Positions 55,638 through 64,000 are shown, numbered from the stretch's first letter. The stretch: DNA of 64,000 nt from Streptomyces sp. (GCF_019510245.1 NZ_JAEKKT010000164.1:1-64000); one strand, 5' to 3'. Notes: generated by a model not told the origin, from the letters alone. Made by a program: numbers and translations.

Positions 55638-55667
55638 AGTCCCGCCTCTTTCGGAGGAGGCGGGACT
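55638..55667 (+). terminator. Terminator after GH92 gene
   Basis: AGTCCCGCCTC and its exact complement (11-bp stem) with an 8-base loop, followed by TAATCTGCTGTT. It lies 17 bp past the GH92 stop and before the acyltransferase gene. Confidence 0.85.
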
Positions 55668-55770
55668 TAATCTGCTGTTAACTGAGCGTAGCGTGATCGT
55701 ACTTGACCGTAATCATGAGTCGGCGTTTGACTGCTGATCCACCCTCCGTCCACACGAGGCATCCTCTTCG

Positions 55771-57102
55771 ATGACTGCGACTGCTGACCTGCTCGCCCCG
55801 CTCGACCTGGCGTTCTGGAACATCGAGTCCGAACACCACCCGATGCACCTCGGCGCGCTGGGCGTCTTCTCGGCGCACTCGCCGACCGCCGGGGCGCACG
55901 CCGCCGACCTGCTCGCGGCCCGGGCCGCCGCCGTGCCCGGACTGCGCATGCGCATCAAGGACGTCTGGCAGCCGCTCGCGTTCGGCAGCGCCGCCCGCGA
56001 GACCGACCCGGACTTCGATCCCCTCAACCACGTCCGGCTGCACGCCCCGACCGCCGACTTCCAGGGCGAAGCCGGCCGGCTGATGGAGCGTCCGCTGGAG
56101 CGTGGCCGGCCGCCCTGGGAGGCACATGTGCTGCCCGGCGAGGACGGGGTGTCCTTCGCGGTGCTGTTCAAGTTCCACCACGCCCTCGCCGACGGGCTGC
56201 GCGCCCTCAAGCTGGCCGCCGGTGTCATGGACCCGCTCGACCTGCCGGTGCGCGCCCCCCGCTCGATCGAGCCGCCGCGGCCGATGCTGGCGCTGCCCGA
56301 CGTGCGCAGGCTTCCCGAGCTGGTGCGCGGCGCCCTCTCCGACGTCGGCCGCGCACTCGACATCGGCGCCTCGGTCGCCCTGTCCGCCCTCGGGGTCAGC
56401 TCCTCGGCCGCGCTGAGGTCCGAGCCCACCGGCACCCGGAGCATCGCCGGGGTCGACCTCGACATCGACGACGTGCACCGCGTCCGCAAGGCCGTCGGCG
56501 GCACCGTCAACGACGTGCTGATCGCCGTCGTCGCCGGCGCCCTGCGCCGCTGGCTGGACGAACGCGGCGACGGCAGCGACGGCGTCGCCCCGCGCGCCCT
56601 GATCCCCGTCTCCCAGCGCCGGCCGCGTACCGCGTCCCCCCAGGGCAACCGGCTCTCCGGGTACCTGATACGGCTCCCGGTCGACAACCCTGACCCGCTC
56701 GCCCGCCTCGACCGCGTCCGCACGGCGATGGTCCGCAACAAGGACGCCGGCCCCAACCGGGGCGCCGGTGCCGTCGCCCTGCTCGCCGACCACGTGCCCG
56801 CGCTCGGGCACCGGCTCGGCGGGCCGCTCGTCGGCCAGGCCGCCCGGCTCTGGTTCGACATCCTGGTCACCAGCGTGCCGCTGCCGGGCGTCGGCCTGCG
56901 CCTCGGCGGTCACCCGCTCACGGCCGTCTACCCGCTGGCCCCGCTCGCGCCCGGCCAGTCCCTGGCGGTCGCCATCTCCACCTACCGCAACCACGTCCAC
57001 TACGGCCTGGTCGCCGACGCGAGCGCCGTCCCCGACCTCGACGTGCTGGCCCGTGCGGTCACCGACGAGGTGGTCTCGCTGATCGCGGTCTGCGATCCAT
57101 GA
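55771..57102 (+). CDS. Wax ester synthase/diacylglycerol acyltransferase family protein
   Basis: A 443-residue enzyme. The catalytic HHxxxDG motif reads HHALADG inside FAVLFKFHHALADGLRAL, and GGTVNDVLIAVVAGALRRWL, PLPGVGLRLGGHPLTAVYPL and AISTYRNHVHYGLVADA are conserved landmarks. WS/DGAT enzymes join acyl-CoA to diacylglycerol or fatty alcohols, storing carbon as triacylglycerol, a habit of Streptomyces. No strong ribosome site is seen before ATG 55771. It is independent of the glycan genes before it. Confidence 0.9.
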   Translation: MTATADLLAPLDLAFWNIESEHHPMHLGALGVFSAHSPTAGAHAADLLAARAAAVPGLRMRIKDVWQPLAFGSAARETDPDFDPLNHVRLHAPTADFQGEAGRLMERPLERGRPPWEAHVLPGEDGVSFAVLFKFHHALADGLRALKLAAGVMDPLDLPVRAPRSIEPPRPMLALPDVRRLPELVRGALSDVGRALDIGASVALSALGVSSSAALRSEPTGTRSIAGVDLDIDDVHRVRKAVGGTVNDVLIAVVAGALRRWLDERGDGSDGVAPRALIPVSQRRPRTASPQGNRLSGYLIRLPVDNPDPLARLDRVRTAMVRNKDAGPNRGAGAVALLADHVPALGHRLGGPLVGQAARLWFDILVTSVPLPGVGLRLGGHPLTAVYPLAPLAPGQSLAVAISTYRNHVHYGLVADASAVPDLDVLARAVTDEVVSLIAVCDP

Positions 57103-57205
57103 TCCGGTCGGGTTTGGAGGTATCGCCCGGCGCTCCGTAAAATTCCCCGTTCGAAAGCGGGCGCGAGTCGGAGCGCCGCTGGTGGATCAGGGAAGCGGCA
57201 GCGCG

Positions 57206-58732
57206 ATGACGGTGACACAGGACGGCCCGGCGGCCGAGGATGCGGTGCGGGCCGTGGACGAGGCCGTGGACGGGGCCATGGTCTACGGCCCCGGCATCGA
57301 CCCCGAGCGGCTCGCCGTCTGCCTCGGCGTGCTCGCGGAGCTGGACGGGCTGGAGGTCGACCACCCGGACGCCATCACGGTGCGCCGGGCCACGGCCGGC
57401 CTCTACCGCACGGTCAAGCAGCGCCGCCGCCAGGAGCGCCGGGCCGCCAAGACCGCCCACGACAAGGCGGTCACCGAGGCCACCGCGACCGGCTCCGCCC
57501 AGCGCATCGACGACGAGACCGAGGGCCTGCTGCCCTCCTCCCGCACCGAGGAGGGCAGGGTCGCGGGGATACTCCAGCGCCCACGCTCCTGCTACACCTG
57601 CAAGACCCGCTACGTCGAGGTCGACTACTTCTACCACCAGCTCTGTCCGGACTGCGCCGGGCTCAACCGCGCCAAGCGCGATGCCCGCGCCGACCTGACC
57701 GGCAAGCGCGCCCTGCTCACCGGCGGCCGCGCCAAGATCGGCATGTACATCGCGCTGCGGCTGCTGCGCGACGGCGCCCACACGACGATCACCACCCGCT
57801 TCCCGAAGGACGCCATCCGCCGGTTCAAGGCGATGGAGGACTCGGCGGACTGGCTGCACCGCCTGGCGGTCGTCGGCATCGACCTGCGCGACCCGGCGCA
57901 GGCCGTCGCCCTCGCGGAGCAGGTCGGTGCGGCGGGCCCGCTCGACATCCTGATCAACAACGCGACCCAGACCGTACGGAGGCTGCCGTCCGCGTACGCG
58001 GCCCTGGTCGAGGGCGAGAGCGCCCCGCTGCCCGCCGGTGAGCTCCCCGCCCACCAGGTCATCGGCGCCTTCAACTCGGGTGCCGTCGACGGTCTCGCCG
58101 CCCTGCCGCTGGGCACCAGCGGCCTGGACGCGCAGCAGGTCGCCGACCTGGCCCTCGTCGCGGGCAACGCCAGCGTGGCCCGGCACCTCGACGGCACCGC
58201 CATCGACGCCGGCGGCCTGGTCCCGGACGTCGTCGACACCAACACCTGGGTGCAGACCATCGACCAGATCTCCCCGGTGGAGCTCCTGGAGACCCAGCTC
58301 TGCAACTACACGTCGCCGTTCATCCTGATCAGCGCGCTCCGCCCGGCCATGGCCGCGGCCGCGAAGAAGGCGGCGCGCGGCCGGTCGTACGTCGTCAACG
58401 TCTCGGCGATGGAGGGCGTCTTCGGCCGCGGCTACAAGGGCGCCGGGCACCCCAACACCAACGCCGCCAAGGCCGCCATGAACATGGTCACGCGGACCAG
58501 CGCGACGGAGATGTTCGAGACCGACGGCATCCTCATGACCTCCGTCGACACCGGGTGGATCACCGACGAGCGGCCGCACTACGACAAGCTGCGACTGGCC
58601 GAGGCCGGCTTCCACGCGCCCCTCGACCTGGTCGACGGGGCGGCCCGCGTCTACGACCCGATCGTGCGCGGCGAGGACGGCGAGGACGTGTACGGGGTCT
58701 TCCTGAAGGACTACGTGCCCGGCAAGTGGTGA
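57206..58732 (+). CDS. Atypical SDR with N-terminal zinc-ribbon extension
   Basis: A 508-residue protein from ATG 57206 (GTG 57182 is an alternative). Residues up to about 160 form a helical extension with a zinc ribbon, CYTCKTRYVEVDYFYHQLCP followed by DC. An SDR domain follows: KRALLTGGRAKIGMYIALRL, GIDLRDPAQAVALAEQ, DILINNATQTVRR. The Ser region VVNVSAMEGVFG is present, but the catalytic YxxxK position reads TNAAK (in HPNTNAAKAAMN), so Tyr is replaced by Thr. A 70-residue insertion follows the NNA motif. Substrate unknown; it may bind rather than reduce. Confidence 0.82.
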   Translation: MTVTQDGPAAEDAVRAVDEAVDGAMVYGPGIDPERLAVCLGVLAELDGLEVDHPDAITVRRATAGLYRTVKQRRRQERRAAKTAHDKAVTEATATGSAQRIDDETEGLLPSSRTEEGRVAGILQRPRSCYTCKTRYVEVDYFYHQLCPDCAGLNRAKRDARADLTGKRALLTGGRAKIGMYIALRLLRDGAHTTITTRFPKDAIRRFKAMEDSADWLHRLAVVGIDLRDPAQAVALAEQVGAAGPLDILINNATQTVRRLPSAYAALVEGESAPLPAGELPAHQVIGAFNSGAVDGLAALPLGTSGLDAQQVADLALVAGNASVARHLDGTAIDAGGLVPDVVDTNTWVQTIDQISPVELLETQLCNYTSPFILISALRPAMAAAAKKAARGRSYVVNVSAMEGVFGRGYKGAGHPNTNAAKAAMNMVTRTSATEMFETDGILMTSVDTGWITDERPHYDKLRLAEAGFHAPLDLVDGAARVYDPIVRGEDGEDVYGVFLKDYVPGKW

Positions 58733-58836
58733 GCCCCGCTTAATCGCTGGCGACGCCTGCCACCGGGCCCTAGTCTTCCGGCAGGCGCCGGTGTGCCCGG
58801 TGCGCAGGTCACGCGTACTTCGTGGTTCGATCCCAT

Positions 58837-58858
58837 ACGGGTCCACCCATGGGCCCGT
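58837..58858 (+). terminator. Possible terminator hairpin after SDR gene
   Basis: ACGGGTCC and GGGCCCGT pair over 8 bp (one G-U) around ACCCAT, 104 bp after the SDR stop. No U tract follows. Weak candidate. Confidence 0.35.
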
Positions 58859-58946
58859 CGCCCGCTGGGGGCAACCGCGTAGCCGACTTGATCTCGGGCA
58901 CGCCCGCCTCCCGCGGTCGCGCGGACGGGGCGCGGGTGGGGCGCGC

Positions 58947-59590
58947 CTAGGTTGCCGTACGCGCCGCCCGTACCCGGGTGCCGCCGTCCACCACCAGGTC
59001 CGCTCCCGTCACCCACTCCGCCGCGTCCGAGGCCAGCCACAGCACCGCGCCCGCCACGTCCCGCGGCTCGCCGATGCGTCCCAGTGGCAGCCCGGCGGCG
59101 ATCTCCTGCTGGTGCCGTACGCGCCCACGTGGGGGCCGACGTGGGCCGCGCCCTCCGTGCAGATGTTGATCACGGAGCCGCCGTGCTCCCGCATCCAGCC
59201 GCGCCACGCGCACTGCGTCAGCCGCAGCGGGGCCTCCACGTTCACCGTGAACGCCTCCCGCCACAGGCCCAGGTCCGCGTCCATGAGCGGGCCGTACGGA
59301 CGGTTGGTCGCCGCGTTGTTGACGAGGATGTCCAGCCGCCCGAACTCGGTCAGCGCCAGCCGGGTCAGCTCCCGGGCGTGCTCCGGCTCGGCGACGCTGC
59401 CGGCCAGGCCGATACCGCCCAGCCCCGCGGCCGTACGCCGCACCTCGTCCGGGTCCCGCGCGCTCACGCACACCAGCGCGCCGGCCGCCGCGAGCGCCTC
59501 GGCGACCGCACGCCCGATGCCGCGGGTGCCACCGGTGACGACGGCCGCCCGGCCCCGGAGCCCGCACGACGGCCCGTACGATGACGTCAT
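58947..59590 (-). pseudogene. SDR oxidoreductase with internal deletion
   Basis: From ATG 59590: RGRAAVVTGGTRGIGRAVAE, FGRLDILVNNAATNRPYGPL, VINICTEGAAHVGPHVGAYG, TS, then the homology jumps to QQEIAAGLPLGRIGEPRDVA, GAVLWLASDAAEWVTGADLV, VDGGTRV in another frame. About 45 residues, including the catalytic Lys of YxxxK, are missing and the frame is shifted. The junction falls in CACCAGCA, which could belong to either side, so a deletion between short repeats is likely. A truncated 193-residue product would be inactive. Confidence 0.8.
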
Positions 59591-59615
59591 CGCCGTACCG
59601 TCTCATGACGGGACG

Positions 59616-59993
59616 TCAGTCGACAGCCCCCAGGCGGGAGTTGCGGGCGGCGACCAGTTCCAGGACGGTCCGCCAGTCCTCCAGGACGCCCGCGTCGAAG
59701 CCCGCGGTGCGGCTCTCCTCGTCCGCCTGGCGCAGGCGCAGTACGTCGTCGTCCGTCGCGGTGCCGTCCCCGCGGACGAGGTGGTAGACACGCTCCCCGA
59801 GCAGGTGGCGTACCGCGTGCGCGGCGCCGTCGGCCGGGCCGAGCAGTTCCTCGATGCCGTGCACCAGGCCTGCCACCTGGAGCTCCTTGTCGGCGGGGCG
59901 GCCGCGCCGCAGCAGTGCCGCGGCGCGCAGTGCGCGCTGGTGCCGGCAGGCGTACAGCAGATCCATCAGCTCCTCGACGCTGCGCAGCTCCAT
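59616..59993 (-). CDS. HD-domain-like helical protein
   Basis: A 125-residue protein, MELRSVEELMDLLYACRHQR onward. ADKELQVAGLVHGIEELLGP resembles the metal-binding helix of HD-domain proteins such as the PhnZ/inositol-oxygenase group, but the HD pair reads HG, so metal binding is doubtful. GGAAGGAC sits 7 bp before the ATG. It runs 25 bp ahead of the SDR relic, so the two were an operon. Confidence 0.6.
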   Translation of the reverse strand: MELRSVEELMDLLYACRHQRALRAAALLRRGRPADKELQVAGLVHGIEELLGPADGAAHAVRHLLGERVYHLVRGDGTATDDDVLRLRQADEESRTAGFDAGVLEDWRTVLELVAARNSRLGAVD

Positions 59994-60486
59994 GCGTCAG
60001 TCCTTCCGCGAGACAGCCGTTGTCCTGCGCCATCGGATCATGCCGAGTTTTCGACCCGGCCAACGCAACCTGAACTGCACAGCCCCTCGTGGCCCCGGCC
60101 ACGGTCCGCCCGCTGTTTCCGACGCCACCTCCGAGGCCGGCATGCGAGCGAGCGGGGCGCAAACGGCGCATCATGTTACGAAAAGGCGCATTCGCGACGC
60201 GCCGAGATGCGGAGCGACTCGAGATAGTTACACCTTGTTTGCACTCCCTATCGAGCGGACCCCCGCTCATTTGGTTAACCTAGAGGAGACGGACAGCACC
60301 AAGGGGTCCCACCCACACCCACGGTCCGTCCCGGGACGAGTCGGTCGACAGCGGCCTGCTCTCTTGTGAGTTTCCGGCGCCACCGCGTCCGAACTGGCCT
60401 TCCATCCAGACCCGAGCGGGCGCCCGGCACCGGAAAGCAGACCGTCCGGCACGCCCCGAGGGTGACCGACACATAAGGAGTGCGCG
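59994..60486. other. Regulatory spacer before the small-peptide gene
   Basis: About 490 bp without a gene. It is AT-richer than its surroundings between 60170 and 60290. GGTTAACC (60274-60281) followed by GAGGAGACGG looks like a ribosome site with no start codon after it, and a long leader to the peptide gene is possible. Confidence 0.4.
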
Positions 60487-60660
60487 GTGACACCGGAGAA
60501 GACGAATCGCGAGCAGCGCCCCAAGGAACGCACGGAGCGCGCGGGCACGCGGCCCGGACAGCTCGGCAGCCTCGACGTGTGGGCCCGGTCCGCCCCGATC
60601 CGCCTCGCTGGTTACGAGGAGGATCTCGCGGAGCCCCACATCCTGCCGAGCGTGGACTGA
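60487..60660 (+). CDS. 57-residue peptide of unknown function
   Basis: From GTG 60487, preceded by AAGGAG with ideal spacing, the frame reads VTPEKTNREQRPKERTERAG, then TRPGQLGSLDVWARSAPIRL, then AGYEEDLAEPHILPSVD and stops. The first half is charged and disordered, the second is a patterned core with Trp, Tyr and a closing acidic tail. This leader-plus-core plan is reminiscent of RiPP precursors or small regulatory peptides, but no modifying enzyme lies adjacent (the next gene is a GNAT). I have the impression of similar peptides elsewhere in Streptomyces but cannot name the family. Confidence 0.6.
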   Translation: MTPEKTNREQRPKERTERAGTRPGQLGSLDVWARSAPIRLAGYEEDLAEPHILPSVD

Positions 60661-60718
60661 CCCTCAGGTCGGTCCCGTCGCGATCGCCGACGCGCATGGG
60701 CGTGCGAGACTCACGCCC

Positions 60719-61201
60719 ATGCTGATCAGAGAAGCCACCGCGGCCGACTGGCCGCAGATCTGGCCCTTCTGGCACCGGATCGTCGCCGCCGCCGAGACCT
60801 ACGGATGGGACCCCGAGACCTCGGAGGAGGCGGCCCGCGCCCTGTGGATGAGCCCGGCCAAGCGTGTCTACGTCGCCGAGGACCCCACCGGAGCCGTCGT
60901 CGGCTCCGCCTACCTGACCCCCAACTACGGGGGGCCCGCCGCGGGCGTCGCCAACGCCGGCTTCATGGTCGACCCCGACCAGGGCGGCCGGGGCATCGGG
61001 CGCGCACTCGCCGAGCACGTCCTCGCCGAGGCCCGGGCGCACGGCTACCGGGCGATGGTCTTCAACGCCGTCGTCGAGACCAACCCCGCCGTGGCCCTGT
61101 GGACCTCCCTGGGCTTCACCATCCTCGGCACGGTCCCGCAGGCCTTCGACCACCCGAAGCACGGACCGGTCGGCCTGCACATCATGTACCGCGCCCTGTG
61201 A
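60719..61201 (+). CDS. GNAT-family N-acetyltransferase
   Basis: A 160-residue GNAT. The acetyl-CoA-binding loop is DPDQGGRGIGRALAEHVLAE; the conserved VETNPAVALWTSLGFTILGT closes the fold. AGFMVDPD leads into the loop as usual. The size and layout match general amino-acid/antibiotic-type GNATs such as Pat and Bar relatives; the substrate is unknown. It follows the small-peptide gene by 58 bp with no evident terminator between. Confidence 0.87.
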   Translation: MLIREATAADWPQIWPFWHRIVAAAETYGWDPETSEEAARALWMSPAKRVYVAEDPTGAVVGSAYLTPNYGGPAAGVANAGFMVDPDQGGRGIGRALAEHVLAEARAHGYRAMVFNAVVETNPAVALWTSLGFTILGTVPQAFDHPKHGPVGLHIMYRAL

Positions 61202-61264
61202 CGGTGACCGGCCCGGCCGGCGGCACCCAGGACGACGGCGCATCGCGCGCCTCGACGTGCGTAC

Positions 61265-62608
61265 TCAGCCGACAGGCGCCGTCCGCTGCCACGGCCGCAG
61301 CGTCTCCAGCTGCTCGGCGACCTCTAGCAGGACCGCCTCCGACCCCGGCCGGCCCACCAGCTGTACGGCGCAGGGGGCGCCCGAGGGCAGCGTGCCGAAC
61401 GGGACCGACATCGCCGGCCAGCCGGTGAGGTTCCAGGCCGGGGTCAGGGGGGAGTGGCTGGACCCGGCCAGGGCGTTGCGCAGCCAGCCCCGCTCGTGCC
61501 AGGGGCCCGCCTTCGGGGCGTGGCGGGCGAGGGCCGGGGTGAGCAGCACGTCGTGCTCGGCGAAGAACGGGGCGAGCCGGGCGCGCAGCCGCCCGCGGGC
61601 GTCGCCCACCTGCACCCCGCGCACGAAGCGGCGCCCGAGGGCCGCGTGCACCCGGGTCCGCCGGGCCAGCAGCGCTGGGTCCAGGCCGGCCGCGTCCACG
61701 GCCGTCCCGGCGGTCCAGTGCCGGATCGCGGTGACACCGATCGACGCCGGATAGGGCGGTTCGGCGCGCCGCACCCGGTGTCCGGTGCCCGCCAGCAGCC
61801 CGGCCGCCTCCGTCACCGCGTTCGTATACGGCTTGCTGACGGTCACGCCGGCCAACGGACTGCGCAGCGAGACGGCGATCTTCCGCGGCGTGCGCTGCCC
61901 GGCGCCCTCGAACTCCTTCTCCGCCAGTACCGACAGCATCAGCCGGGCGTCCGCCACGGTGGTCGCCAGCGGCCCGTTCTCCGACATGCCGAACCAGTCG
62001 CCGTTGCCGATCCCGGCCGGCACCACCCCGAAGCCCGGCTTGATGGTGACCAGGCCGCAGTTGGCCGCGGGGATCCGCAGCGAGCCCATGCCGTCGTTGC
62101 CGAGGGCGATCGGCGCCAGCCCGGCGGCGACCGCGGCCGCGCTGCCGCCCGAGGAGCCGCCCGCGCTGCGCCCGGTGTCCCACGGGTTGCGGGTGATGCC
62201 GTGCGGCCCCTCGGTGGTGCCGAAGACGCACAGTTCGGGCACGTTGGTCAGCCCGATGACCACCGCCCCCGCCGCCCGCAGCCGCGCCACGGTGACATGG
62301 TCCGCGTCGGCGGGGGTGTCCGGCGTCGCGGCCGAACCGTCCAGGTGCGCCTCCCCGCGCACCGCCAGGTTGTCCTTCACCGCGACCGGCACCCCGGCCA
62401 GGGGGAGTTCGCCGAGATCGGCACGGGCCGCGACCTCGTCCGCCTCCGCCTCCGCCGCCTCCGCCCGGACCTTGCGGAACGCACCGATCCGCCTGTCGAG
62501 CCGGGCGATCCGCTCCAGATGCCCGGCGACCACCTCCCGGGGAGTGGCCCGCTTCTCGCGTACGGCGGCGGCGATCTCGGCGGCGGTCCGGCCGGCCCAG
62601 TCGGTCAC
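61265..62608 (-). CDS. Amidase-signature-family amidase
   Basis: A 447-residue amidase. The Ser-cisSer-Lys triad is visible: Lys in AGVPVAVKDNLAVRG, cis-Ser in GRSAGGSSGGSAAAVAAGLA, and the nucleophile Ser in DGMGSLRIPAANCG. It hydrolyses carbon-nitrogen amide bonds of unknown substrates; the GatA-type tRNA role is less likely because gatB/gatC are absent. GTG 62608 with GAGGAG is preferred to the upstream ATG. It is convergent with the GNAT gene. Confidence 0.9.
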   Translation of the reverse strand: MTDWAGRTAAEIAAAVREKRATPREVVAGHLERIARLDRRIGAFRKVRAEAAEAEADEVAARADLGELPLAGVPVAVKDNLAVRGEAHLDGSAATPDTPADADHVTVARLRAAGAVVIGLTNVPELCVFGTTEGPHGITRNPWDTGRSAGGSSGGSAAAVAAGLAPIALGNDGMGSLRIPAANCGLVTIKPGFGVVPAGIGNGDWFGMSENGPLATTVADARLMLSVLAEKEFEGAGQRTPRKIAVSLRSPLAGVTVSKPYTNAVTEAAGLLAGTGHRVRRAEPPYPASIGVTAIRHWTAGTAVDAAGLDPALLARRTRVHAALGRRFVRGVQVGDARGRLRARLAPFFAEHDVLLTPALARHAPKAGPWHERGWLRNALAGSSHSPLTPAWNLTGWPAMSVPFGTLPSGAPCAVQLVGRPGSEAVLLEVAEQLETLRPWQRTAPVG

Positions 62609-62849
62609 GGGCGCTCCTCGGGGTGCGTGCCTGCGGCTTACTCGTCGGTACGAAAGGGCACTCTGCCCGGCCGTGGGCTCCACGTCGAGACTCCCGGCTC
62701 CTGTTCATCGCAACCGGGCCCGCCGCGGGACGGCCGACGTCATCAGCGCTCTCCTTGCCGGTCATCCGACCACTGGGTCCTTCGAAGCGCCGAGCACGGA
62801 TCTCAGGGTCCGCCTGGCGACGTCACGTGATGAGCGCCACCGCAGGAGC

Positions 62850-63185
62850 TCACCGGCCGCGCGCACGAGGTGCCGAGCGCCGGGCATGCGCGGACCTGGA
62901 CGACGCCCTGCCCACGACCGCCAGGAACTGTCCGGTGTCGAAGGAGACGTCGCACCCGAATTCGACCGTCGCCTTCGACGCTCCCGTCTCCCGGAGCCGC
63001 GTGCCCATCGCGCGGGCCACCGCCGTGCGGCCGTCGAGGACCGGGTCGAGGCTGGGGCGGCGCCAGCCGATCTCCTGCTCCTCGCCCGGGGCGGGTACCG
63101 GCGTGCCCTCGCCGGGAGCCACCGACATCAGGATCGTCCGGCCGTCGATCTCGACCGGGACCGTCGTGCGCGCATCCTCGTCCAC
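62850..63185 (-). CDS. Trypco1-domain (trypsin-co-occurring) protein
   Basis: A 111-residue protein from GTG 63185 with a GGGGGAAAC site. VPVEIDGRTILMSVAPGEGT, VLDGRTAVARAMGTRLRETG, ASKATVEFGCDVSFDTGQFL and AVVGRASSRS match the CU044_2847/Trypco1 domain, which commonly occurs next to or fused with trypsin-like proteases. The last 14 residues are Arg/Ala-rich and differ from the expected final beta strand, so the tail may be altered. Function unknown. It starts 21 bp after the LacI gene ends. Confidence 0.75.
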   Translation of the reverse strand: MDEDARTTVPVEIDGRTILMSVAPGEGTPVPAPGEEQEIGWRRPSLDPVLDGRTAVARAMGTRLRETGASKATVEFGCDVSFDTGQFLAVVGRASSRSAHARRSAPRARGR

Positions 63186-63206
63186 TGGTTTCCCCCGTAA
63201 CAGTCC

Positions 63207-64000
63207 TCAGACAGACGGCTCATCGTGGTGAGCGGCCGCCGCCGTGCTGCCCCGTACCGTCAGCCGGGGCACCGGCACCCGTACCGCCCGGGCCGCGCCG
63301 CCGTCCAGCAGGGCGGTCAGCTCGCGGGCCGCCGTGCGGCCGAACTCCGTGCTGTCGCGGGAGAGGGCGGAGAGCCAGGGCTTGACCATGCGGCACAGGG
63401 CCGAGTCCTCCCAGGAGACGACGGAGACGTCGTCCGGTACCGCGTAGCCGAGTTCGGCCGCCGCCGCGACCCCGGCCACCGCCATCACGTCGTTGTCGTA
63501 GATCAGGGCCGTTGGGGGCGGGGCCGTGCGCAGGACCCGGCGGGTGACGGCCGCGCCCTCGGCGTCGGAGTAGTCGGTGGTGACCGAGTGGACCTCGCCC
63601 AGGCCCCGCCGGCCGGCCTCGGCGCGCAGGGTGCGGATCCGGCGCTGGGTGTGCGCGAGGCCGGGCAGGCCGGCGATGTGGACGATGCGCCGGTGGCCCA
63701 GCCGGGTCAACTCGTCGACCACGGACGCCATCGCGGCCGCGTCGTCCGCCCAGACCGTCGACAGACCGGGGTGGCGTTCGTCGGGGGCGCCGCCGATCAC
63801 CACGGCGGGCAGGCCCAGTTCGTCGAGCAGGTCGGGGCGGGGGTCGTCGGCCCGCGGGTCCACCACCAGGACGCCGTCGACGCGGTGCTCCGCCCACCAG
63901 CGGCGGTAGACCGCGCACTCGTCGGCCACGTCCTCCGCCATCTGGAAGAGCAGACCGAGATGGCGTTCGGCGAGCACCTCCTGGATGCCCGAGACCAGCT
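63207..64000 (-). CDS. LacI-family transcriptional regulator, C-terminal part
   Basis: The window ends inside this gene; 263 residues of the sugar-binding-protein-like effector domain are visible: SGIQEVLAERHLGLLFQMAE, VDGVLVVDPRADDPRPDLLD, LGHRRIVHIAGLPGLAHTQR, PTALIYDNDVMAVAGVAAAA, VPDDVSVVSWEDSALCRMVK. The HTH lies beyond 64000. These features place it with LacI/GalR regulators that sense sugars. The Trypco1 gene follows on the same strand, possibly co-transcribed. Confidence 0.9.
   Translation of the reverse strand, partial: LVSGIQEVLAERHLGLLFQMAEDVADECAVYRRWWAEHRVDGVLVVDPRADDPRPDLLDELGLPAVVIGGAPDERHPGLSTVWADDAAAMASVVDELTRLGHRRIVHIAGLPGLAHTQRRIRTLRAEAGRRGLGEVHSVTTDYSDAEGAAVTRRVLRTAPPPTALIYDNDVMAVAGVAAAAELGYAVPDDVSVVSWEDSALCRMVKPWLSALSRDSTEFGRTAARELTALLDGGAARAVRVPVPRLTVRGSTAAAAHHDEPSV

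Noticed and set aside
58786..58848. tRNA-like 3' end (GTGGTTCGATCCCAT followed by a CCA-like end)
   Set aside because: The T-loop sequence is good, but the T stem pairs at only three or four positions and no D arm, anticodon arm or 5' acceptor strand can be found upstream. Treated as chance or an unprovable remnant.
59581..59590. ATGACGTCAT palindrome at the SDR relic start
   Set aside because: A 10-bp palindrome covering the start codon is easily chance; no repeat or promoter context supports a binding site.

Overview
The window is high-GC actinobacterial DNA, almost certainly a Streptomyces chromosome. GTG starts are frequent, purine-rich ribosome sites precede most genes, and the gene families (GlxA-type AraC regulators, CbpM, UBP-finger proteins, WS/DGAT, Trypco1, panD with a GSV autocleavage site, actinobacterial glgA/glgC) fit that genus. 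All identifications come from reading the translated sequence and from memory of protein families; no database search was possible.

Layout. 0-8.6 kb: the end of a DUF5302-type gene, relics of a DJ-1/PfpI protein and a VOC protein, a DUF6884 gene, a DHA2 drug exporter, a broken TDT-family transporter, a GlxA/AraC regulator, a SnoaL-like protein and a 2-oxoglutarate dehydrogenase E1 gene. 9-19.8 kb: a MarR regulator, an NmrA-like reductase, methylmalonate-semialdehyde dehydrogenase, a YhgE-like membrane protein divergent from a TetR regulator with two shared operators, a FUSC protein, a glutathione-independent formaldehyde dehydrogenase and an unknown membrane protein. 20-26.3 kb: a UvrA-like ATPase, a PfpI protein, a DUF1931 gene with two in-frame stops, an aldo/keto reductase and an MFS exporter. 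26.4-28.6 kb: mostly gene debris and small genes.

28.4-35.7 kb is a coherent stress operon: grpE remnant, cbpA (DnaJ-like), cbpM, clpB (frameshifted as read), a zinc-ribbon thioredoxin, a UBP zinc-finger protein, a three-domain cNMP-binding/thioredoxin-like/flavoprotein reductase and Hsp20. Most genes overlap or nearly touch, so co-transcription is likely. It joins protein unfolding and refolding to redox chemistry. 36-43.3 kb holds a large PAS-GAF-PP2C-HATPase regulator whose phosphatase residues look lost, followed by a gene graveyard (Dyp peroxidase, NrfD, ECF sigma factor, LigD and aldo/keto reductase fragments).

43.8-64 kb is more orderly: panD, NATD1-type GNAT, Asp/Glu racemase-like protein, gnd, a damaged Rpf/LysM/M23 wall hydrolase, a DMT transporter, a 2Fe-2S protein, glgA and glgC (ADP-glucose/glycogen or maltosyl-phosphate metabolism), a secreted GH92 mannosidase, a WS/DGAT acyltransferase, two SDRs (one deleted), an HD-like protein, a 57-residue peptide of unknown role, a GNAT enzyme, an amidase, a Trypco1 protein and a LacI regulator that runs off the end.

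The most notable features are the number of relics with readable causes (a 13-bp duplication, single-base losses, an inferred deletion between short repeats), the stress operon with its apparently cysteine-less reductase fusion, the apparent pseudophosphatase, and the DUF1931 gene with stops at two conserved tyrosine positions.
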